A stretch of DNA of 64,000 nucleotides from Termitomyces sp. T153 (taxonomy: Eukaryota; Basidiomycota; Agaricomycetes; Agaricales; Lyophyllaceae). Positions within the stretch are counted from its first letter, which is position 1, and every line of letters starts with the position of its first letter. The notes under the pieces are model-generated. The model ran no database searches, had not been told where the DNA came from, and saw only the letters and a list, made by a program, of their open reading frames with translations. The DNA is taken from contig JACKQL020000053.1 of NCBI GenBank assembly GCA_018296165.2, forward strand, positions 248,001-312,000, given 5' to 3'. Both the position numbers and the translations under genes were made by a program. This document shows positions 57,226 to 64,000 of the stretch, piece by piece.

Positions 57226-57402
57226 GCCTTAGCATGCATCCGCTAGGTCTAAAAGACGGCGAACTGTCGTTGGGTCACAAACGGGAGATAATGCGGACTA
57301 CACCATGACAAAGCGATGCTCCGGCAGGTTGCCACCATTGGTCATGTTGTCATGGGCTTCCGGTGAGGTCTAGATATAGAAACAGTTTCCGTAGTCCTCT
57401 CA

Positions 57403-58762
57403 TCACCCTTGGCGACTCAAGACCATCCAGTTAATCTGAGCTTCGTCACCACACCTTTCCTTCAGCCAGGCATTGGCCAGACGGAAATGTCCATTTCCTA
57501 TAAATCCTCTATGTGCTGAAAGAGGTGAAGGATGAGCGGATCTAAAAAAGATTTCAGCGAAGGCAATTGACTTCGTCATAAGCTTGACCATACTTCAACA
57601 CAAGATGCTTTTTCTGGAATCAAAAGTGATCAATAGATGGTGGATTTGTTTGCAAGTCAGTCTGACCTCATTGATCCCAATCCCAGCACACGTCTTCTGA
57701 GCAAACGCACCCCAAGCCATAAACACAATCCCTTGATTCACCTCCTCGTTTCTGTTCATGACGGCGCGAATGACTTGAGCAGTGAACGTTTCCCAGCCCT
57801 TGTTAGCGTGCGACGCAGCCTTGTGTGCACGGACTGTAAGACTTGTGTTTAGCCATAAAACACCAAGCCTAGCGAGAGCAGTCAAATCGCTGGGGCAAAG
57901 TGTAAGGATACACGGAATGAAACAAAGCCGAGCGGGATTTACATGCCCTTCAGACGGAGGAATGAATTCTGGGTAGTCTAGTGAAAGTTGCTTGTAGATA
58001 TTTTTGAGTGATCCTGGAAGCTTCGTTGGTGGCAGCACAGAGAACGAGAGACCTGAAGATTGATGAGATGCAGGAGAGGGTGATGTTCCGAGTAAGAACA
58101 TACCGTGGGCCTGCCCGACATTATGATATGGGTCCTGTAGGTGTTGCGTCAATAGAAAGTACAGCCTTTCCAGATTAACGGCTCCTAACCTGACCTAGAA
58201 TGACTACTTTAACTTGATCTAACGGAGTCAGTCTCGACCAAGAATATACATCGTTTACTGTGTATCAAGAGGATCATTGATTCTTGACGAAAGGGAGGAA
58301 TGATACAGCAACAAACGTGGTGGATAAACCGTATGCGAGTGATGTTCTTCGAGTAGAAACGACTTCAGCTGGTAGAAAACCGTCATTGACAATGCGTTGT
58401 AAAATAATAGTCTGCTCACACCTTGCGGAAGTAGGGCTTCTCGAATTCGGGTTTCAGAGCTTGGAACCAGGACTCTTCCATAGTGTCCCTTTCCAGAGAA
58501 GCCAGTCGTTGTTCTACGTCAATGGCAGCAGGAGTCGGTAAAGGGGAAGGAGAACTAGACGTAGTTCTGTTTAGAGTATGTTAAATGTTGAACAAGCATC
58601 TCTCATATCAATCAGCAGAACTCGCCGAACTTGGGCTTTCACTTTCAAGTTTGCAGTCGCGACTCGGGCAGAGGCCAGGAGTTGGCGACTGCCGCTTACC
58701 CGTAGCGTCATAGAAGCAGCTACTTTATCAGATTCCGACAACTTGGAGGTGTCTTTCGGCAT
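57403..58762 (-). CDS. UNG1: Uracil-DNA glycosylase
   Basis: It removes uracil from DNA in base-excision repair. Exons on the minus strand read [20 protein letters not shown] (about 58530-58470), [19 protein letters not shown] (58260-58195), then across an intron [50 protein letters not shown] and [16 protein letters not shown] follow, with the end [19 protein letters not shown]. Both signature sites (GQDPYHN with the catalytic Asp, and HPSPLSA with the catalytic His) are complete. The stop is at 57403. The N-terminus is uncertain: ATG 58762 (MPKDTSKL) and ATG 58848 are candidates, and the intron joining them to the exon at about 58567 was not resolved. Confidence 0.88.
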
Positions 58763-58848
58763 AAAAGGTGCAGTGATAGAAAAATCAAAGTCTTGTGCAC
58801 AGCGGTGTTCAACGAAGCTTGTTTAAAACTAAAACTTTGACGCGACAT

Positions 58849-59405
58849 GGTTGGTTTAGGTTCTGATTCTGTCGGTCGTCACGTCACGTGTTTCGTGACA
58901 ACGAACAAGCGAGTCATTTAGAAAGTGTTAAAAACAGTGTTATATAACTTACAGCCACATCAAAGGGGCTGTGAGCTTTCACGGGCAACTGCAGATGACA
59001 GGTATATGAACAACCTCGCCAGTGTTCTTATAAAGTGCAGCAATCAGCCGAGCTTGAGTGCGGTCACTACAATTAATTCATATATCACAAATGGAGTCAT
59101 GTCAGGATGCCGGGTCATCTTGAGAACAAGTGAGCTCTCAACATGTTACAAAAATAGCAATTTGTGTACAAATAGATCTTTGTACTACTCATTCACTGCT
59201 ACGTGCTCTCTGCTGCTGAAAGGATGCGGGGCATCGACCTGTCAAGTCAACATGTCCATTCCGAGTTCAAGTTCTAATTCAACTGGCATTGAAAATACAC
59301 TCTATTAACTGGATGAATGGTCTTGAAGACTATGAGTGTCAATATATCTAGATGTACATAAATTATGGGTAATCTCAATGCTGCATATAAATGTGAAAGA
59401 ACATG
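58849..59405. other. Intergenic region between UNG1 and the FYVE gene
   Basis: No gene is supported. A 127-codon frame at 58925-59308 lacks an ATG at its start and shows no domain. Confidence 0.4.
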
Positions 59406-61603
59406 CTAATGGGCCTTTCCATTATTGCCGTGGAGCAACCCGGCGTCAGCATTCACAACTATCCTATCAATCTCCATTCTGATTTCCTGAAGATTGGTCT
59501 TTAGCGTCTTGACATCTTCAAACTTTCGATGAGCTTTAGCTTCTTCGACGAACGACTCGAGCAGAGCTTCTTGTTCAAGCAAGGGCTGCAACGCCATGGC
59601 CATTTCAGAGTCAGGGTCTACCTTTGGACCATCATCGCCGGATATTGAGGTTGTCTTTGTATTTGGTTTCTTGGGCTTGGGCAGGGACTGTTCAGTGGAG
59701 CTGAGTGTTGCACCAGGCAACAAGACAATGAAAGGAACTGACCTGAAGTGGGAACATGTTCTTCTGAAGGAACAGGCTTGCGCGATTCATGATTGATGAC
59801 TGGACTTGATCGGCTGAGCTTCCCGTACGACAAGGGAGCGCACGTATTCGTTTGGCGAGTGCGTCATATTGAGCAAAGGCCTCTAGAAGTCGTTTGCGCG
59901 ATATCGAGGCTTCCTGTGTTGGTTGGTCGTTGTGGCTGTTGTCGTGTTACGATGAACTGCGATAGTATGTTGGATCGTCTCACCTGAGACTGAGAATAAG
60001 TTCCTGGAATTGAGGCAGGGACTCTTCGATTTCTTGTTCGAGAGCGATGAAGGCCTGCGAATGTTTGAATAAGGGGTTTCACCACGACACGAAGATGTAC
60101 TGACTTCGTAAAGTTTACTGAATAGCGGAACGTGAGTAAATTCGTACTGATATTGTTGACGTCTGAAGGGCGATAATATAACAAACAAAGTCAAATGGAT
60201 GTCTGGGTAGCTCACAAGAGAATTGGTCGGCAAGATCTGCATATCCTGACCCCTTTGAGAAACTTGTCCTCGGTGGTCTTATGCGAGGCACCGTTGGCAT
60301 TGTCGAGTGGTTTTCTCCTAACACCGTAATCGACTCCTTCGTCTACTTCTTCTATCCGTCGAGTCCTGGGATCAACGACGAACAATAAAGAGCAGGTAAC
60401 TGGACGGTGTGGATGTTTTACAGGAAGGGAACAGATGATTTGTCCGCATAGACGACAGTGGTGCTTCCGATTTGTGAGAGGATGGAAGGAAGTTCTAAGG
60501 AAGGGTGAGATATAGAAATTGATAGATTTCAAGTAGGTAGACTAACGAGCAGAGGGGACATTTGTTGACATTGGCGTCGTTCTGCCATGGCGTGATCCTC
60601 TGTTCTGCCACTACGTAAAAATGAAGATGAACAGTAAAGCAGCAGAATAAGAAAGGACTGACCCCTCATGTCGTGAAGATCGCCACCTCCAACTACCCCT
60701 CGTAAAAGGCCGCCTGCATCTGAGATGTTCATATTTCTAAAGTCAAGGTCAAAGAACGACGAAGCTCTCCGGCGTTCTTGTGGCCGTTGGACATGTCTGG
60801 CTACAGCGGCGGGAGAACTCTGCTCTGAATCAGATGGAAAGTGAAGGTCAATCAACTTCTCGAGCCTTCGGAGCATCTTTGTGCGTTCGACGCGCTTCAT
60901 GCCCGAACCGCGCCCATCGGGGCCACCTCCGTCTCGTTTCAAGCGGCGCAATGCGAGAAATTCATCAGTGAGAGGACGGTAAAGACCTTTGGGCTGGAAG
61001 CCGGGGCGGTAGGGGGCCTGGACACGCTGTGGGGTTGGAGACGCGCTTGAACTGGGGGGTTGTGCAGAGGGAGAGGATTGTGAGCTGTTTGCACTGGGGG
61101 GGCGTGTAGAGGATTCAGAGGCAGTGAGTGGGGCGGCAACGGATGAGGGAGAAGTAAGGCGGCTTGTTTGGAGAGAGACCGTGCGGGAATGCGTAGAGGG
61201 CGCAAGAGGAGAGGGCGCGGGCGGGGGACGCCGAGGAATGCGTCGAAAGGTTGACTGTCGTTGTGAGGATGTCGAGGGGCCGGGGACGGGAGCCGAGGAC
61301 GCAGGAGGTTGGGTGTTGGGCTGGGACTGGGGCAGAGGCGGGGATTGGGGCAAGGTCTTGGATTGGGGCAAGGTCTGAGATTGGGACAGAGTCTGGGATT
61401 GGGACAGAGTCTGAGATTGGGACTGGGACTGGGAAAGAGTCTGGGATTGGGACAAGGTCGGGGTCAGAGGCAGCGTGGCGGACAAACGCACCGACTGGGA
61501 CAGAGTCTGCGAGTGGCGCTTGGACTGCACCGTTGAGTTTGCAAAAAAGCACAGGTACAACGCAACTCACCCGGTATGCTTGGTAGGGCACTGCGTCCGT
61601 CAT
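59406..61603 (-). CDS. VAC1/PEP7-type FYVE-domain protein (rabenosyn-like)
   Basis: Proteins of this type link Rab5/Vps21 and phosphatidylinositol 3-phosphate for fusion at the endosome. ATG 61603 gives MTDAVPYQAYR; an intron of about 45 bases follows. The long N-terminal region is Ser/Pro-rich with a run of SQSQTL-type repeats (61330-61470). After YRPLTDEFLALRRLKRD and a basic helix (MLRRLEKLIDLHF), the FYVE finger has NKCPLCS (about 60555), TNRKHHCRLCGQIICSLP (about 60475) and VRICRSC (about 60235). The C-terminus (59625-59406) is a helical pair, ALLESFVEEAKAHRKFEDVKTL, like the Rab-binding end of rabenosyn. About 600 residues; stop at 59406. Confidence 0.83.
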
Positions 61604-61638
61604 GACCGCTCACGTCAAACTCGCACACTCCCATCATC
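61604..61638. promoter_or_regulatory. 35-base gap between two divergent start codons
   Basis: The start codons of the FYVE gene (61603, minus) and twinfilin (61639, plus) are only 35 bases apart. Each gene's promoter must extend into the other gene's 5' coding or intron sequence. Confidence 0.6.
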
Positions 61639-62894
61639 ATGTCCACATCCTCAGGCATCGGCATTGCCCCTCAGCTCGTCTCTGTCTTTGCCTCTGCACC
61701 CAACCCCCGCTTCATCAAGGTCTCCATCCACAATGGTGCCAGTTCTCCTCTCTTTGCTTGTCTCCGTGCTCACCATACTCGTCAGAGCAACTGGTTCACG
61801 ATCTCACAATCTCTGCCGCCGCCCCTTCTTTTGAACAGGACCTTCCTCTCCTCCCTGATGTCCTACAAGACAATGTTCCTGCGTACATCCTCGCCAAGGT
61901 CTCACCGTCCGACTGGCTAGCCATCTCTTACGTCCCGGAATCTGCCAAAGTCAGAGACAAGGTGTGTCCCATCTTCCTCATGCTCCATTGCCCCCTGATC
62001 GCCCCAATAGATGCTTTATGCGTCAACACGCGCGTCTCTCCTCAAAGCCCTCGGCTCAACCCTCTTCACTGATTCTCTTTTCGCAACTAGCAAGGCCGAT
62101 CTCACCCCCGAAGCTTATGCAGTCCACAGACGTCACATCAATGCCCCCAAGCCACTCTCTGCACGCGAGCAAGAGATTGCCGACGTGCGTGCTGCCGAGA
62201 GTGGAGGTGTCTACGAGGGCAGTCGCGCTAGAGTCAATCATATTGGCACCGGCGTTGGTTTTCAATGGTCTGAAGATCTTCAAGATGCCGTCAGGCATCT
62301 GGCCCAGGGTGAACAGAGCGCAATTGTCATCATTGTCTGTATCTTTCCTAAATGTACATCTCGGCTCCACTCATCCTATACAGGAAATAGAAAGACAGAC
62401 AGAGACTCTCATTCTCAAGTCGTCTTTAGAAGCGAACATAGAAGCTTTGCCAACCTTGCTTCCGTCTTCTCAGCCATGTTACGCGTTATTTGCTTGGCCA
62501 CACGAGTACAGCATTCCTCCAAGACGTGAAATAGGTAACGTAACAGTCACCCTCCAAACTACACGTAACTCATCTCATTGTGCTGTCTACAGTCTATATC
62601 TATTCTTGCCCATCCACCTCCCCGATCAAAGATCGGATGATATACTCATCAGGCGTCTCCACCACATACCAGGCTGTCAAAACCCTTCTGGTGGAAGCAC
62701 CATCAACTACCCGTCTCGCGTCTCGCAAGATCGAGACTTCCGACCCTAGTGAATTAGATGAGGCATACTTGAAAGCTGAATTGGGATTTGATGTTATAGG
62801 ACCCGTCGATGGTCAGTCAGCGGGAACCGGATTCAGAGACGCAGAAGAGAAGAAGCCGTTTGCACGGCCTAGGGGTCCTGCCAGGAAGCGGTAA
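61639..62894 (+). CDS. Twinfilin (two ADF/cofilin domains), actin-monomer binding protein
   Basis: Twinfilin binds actin monomers and capped filament ends. ATG 61639 gives MSTSSGIGIAPQLVSVFAS; the first intron (about 61735-61782) leads to EQLVHDLTISAAAPSFEQD. The first ADF-H domain has PSDWLAISYVPESAKVRDK and, after an intron (about 61961-62009), MLYASTRASLLKALGS. The linker has PLSAREQEIADVRAAE and GVGFQWSEDL. The second ADF-H domain follows, with YALFAWPHEY and, after an intron, IKDRMIYSSGVSTTY and LASRKIETSDPSELDEAYLK. The C-terminus is KKPFARPRGPARKR, the basic tail, with a stop at 62894. Apparently intact, about 340 residues. Confidence 0.9.
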
Positions 62895-62951
62895 AAATGT
62901 ACTTTTGGGTTCTGTCATATTGTTCTTGGTCACGACCAGAATGCATGATGT

Positions 62952-63046
62952 TGTACCTGTTGATGGAGAGCTACAGACGGCAGGAACTGGATTCAGGCAC
63001 GCAAACGGGTTCGCAAAGTCCTGCCAAGAAGTGGTAAGTAAATAGG
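62952..63046 (+). repeat. Degenerate duplicate of the twinfilin 3' end
   Basis: The stretch 'gttgatggagagc...ggaactggattcaggcacgca...tcctgccaagaagtggtaa' matches 62804-62894 (VDGQSAGTGFRDA...PARKR) with several changes and small gaps. It lies about 60 bases after the real stop codon and still ends in a stop. It is a non-functional local tandem duplication of the last coding piece. Confidence 0.7.
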
Positions 63047-63963
63047 TGTGTCTGAGGATAGCACGCTAACGCCAAGGAGTTTTACGATATGTAGCCGACG
63101 CGGCGCGTGCTGTAAGTTCAACACATCATGGTACCAGGAACTCTGAAAATTTGATAACGTACCAAGTTTATAACCTTACTACATACACAGCTGACATGTT
63201 GAAAAGTTGGTGTCGTCCACGGAGATAGGCGCCTACGTAGCCGAGCGTTTTCTTTCCAAGAATTCAAGCTGTACTACGTGACCTATGCATAGGTCCGTAA
63301 AAATGGCACTTGTAGGATCATGAGACAAAGGATTGAGCCCATGGAGAAAATGCTGTTGCCATAACGTAGTGTTTGCGTGCCAGCATTATCCAATGTACCG
63401 CGGTTTAGAACCTCTGCCTCATTTTGTCGTGACCAGACTGGATATGTTTTCGGCCGCTGAATTTCATCTTATACTACGTTACCGCGGCGTAATACGGACT
63501 TACCGGGCGCAACCAGGCGAACGCATTAGCAGGAGTCAAAAAGCAGGTACTCATAGCTTGAATAGGTATGTAGAACCCGACATAAGTAGGGGTAAGGCCC
63601 CCGCGGAGATGATCAAAAATCAAATCAAAAAAACCTTTGCACTTGAAGGACCAAAAGCGAGAAATTTCCAACAAATTTCTGCTGGATCTTACATTCCTAC
63701 GTTATCTATGCCAAAAGCAAGGGATTTTCAGCGAGTTGCAGTACTATTATGGTACAATGTTTTGTCGGAGATACAAATCCTGACCATCAAACGCGCCTGC
63801 CTAACTTTGAATGTACCTAATTATCATTGTAATGAATGACATTCTGGATCCGTGGATGACCATACGCATCTAACATTCGAAATATCTTCCACGCCGCCAA
63901 ATCGGAAATTAAGAAGGGGTATAAAATCTTGTTGCAAGACTCGAATCTCGTTCATCACAACTC
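63047..63963. other. Intergenic region without a supported gene
   Basis: The open frame 63333-63839 begins with TTG rather than ATG and shows no known domain. It contains a small internal repeat (PKARNFQQ / PKARDFQR). I do not call it a gene. Confidence 0.4.
63920..63927 (+). promoter_or_regulatory. TATA box of the gene at the right edge
   Basis: TATAAAAT lies 44 bases before the ATG at 63964, a normal distance for a fungal core promoter with a very short leader. Confidence 0.5.
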
Positions 63964-64000
63964 ATGCCAGCCTCAACTGGTTCAAAGGCGATCGCGGTGT
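63964..64000 (+). CDS. First codons of a gene cut by the window edge
   Basis: An ATG follows the TATA box and opens MPASTGSKAIAV up to the end of the window. Too little is visible to name it; it could be a chance ATG. Confidence 0.35.
   Translation, partial: MPASTGSKAIAV

Noticed and set aside
58925..59308. 127-codon open frame between UNG1 and the FYVE gene
   Set aside because: It starts with GTG and shows no domain or splice support.
63333..63839. 168-codon open frame near the right end
   Set aside because: It starts with TTG, has no recognisable domain, and its composition is not clearly coding.

Overview
This looks like a piece of nuclear genome from an Agaricomycete (mushroom-forming basidiomycete). 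The protein-coding genes are compact, run on both strands, and are split by many introns of roughly 45-70 nt with GT...AG ends. Their products read as typical basidiomycete housekeeping proteins. The spaces between the gene islands are filled with nested Ty3/Gypsy (chromovirus-type) LTR retrotransposons, solo LTRs, a tyrosine-recombinase (DIRS-like) element and small non-autonomous elements. Species and order cannot be decided from the window.

Layout. 1-9.7 kb: transposon graveyard (3' end of a chromovirus, a decayed gag-protease block, a 5' LTR with its primer site, a solo LTR). 10.7-22.5 kb: gene island with MOT1 (TBP-removing Snf2 ATPase, minus), a JmjC/cupin protein (plus) and SOG2 (RAM-pathway leucine-rich-repeat protein, plus). 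23.4-47.1 kb: large nested transposon block. It holds a minus-strand chromovirus with integrase and chromodomain, a non-autonomous plus-strand chromovirus relative (33311-42430) that carries a solo LTR and a complete TRIM-like element inside it, a DIRS-like recombinase gene, and simple repeat arrays. 47.1-64 kb: second gene island with PAN2, a PDCD5 homologue, a T5orf172/GIY-YIG-like protein, LCP5, a decayed zincin metalloprotease, uracil-DNA glycosylase, a VAC1/PEP7-type FYVE protein, twinfilin, and the first codons of one more gene.

The nesting order can be read directly from perfect 5-bp target-site duplications: GCTAA, CTCTG, CCAAT, GACGT, CCATC and GTGAT. The LTR family shows a self-priming primer site: the 12-13 nt just inside the 5' LTR are exactly complementary to a stretch within the same LTR about 30 nt downstream of its TATA box. 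The same logic is seen in an independent small TRIM-like element. The most unusual signal is an antisense reading frame with a conserved coiled-coil-like product. It lies between pol and the 3' LTR in three separate copies, with CpG-to-TpG/CpA decay visible codon by codon.

The genes are mostly independent housekeeping functions (transcription, mRNA deadenylation, ribosome biogenesis, DNA repair, vacuolar trafficking, actin, morphogenesis). Several are divergent pairs with extremely short shared promoters. Exon edges given here come from reading splice motifs and family similarity by eye; protein lengths are approximate.
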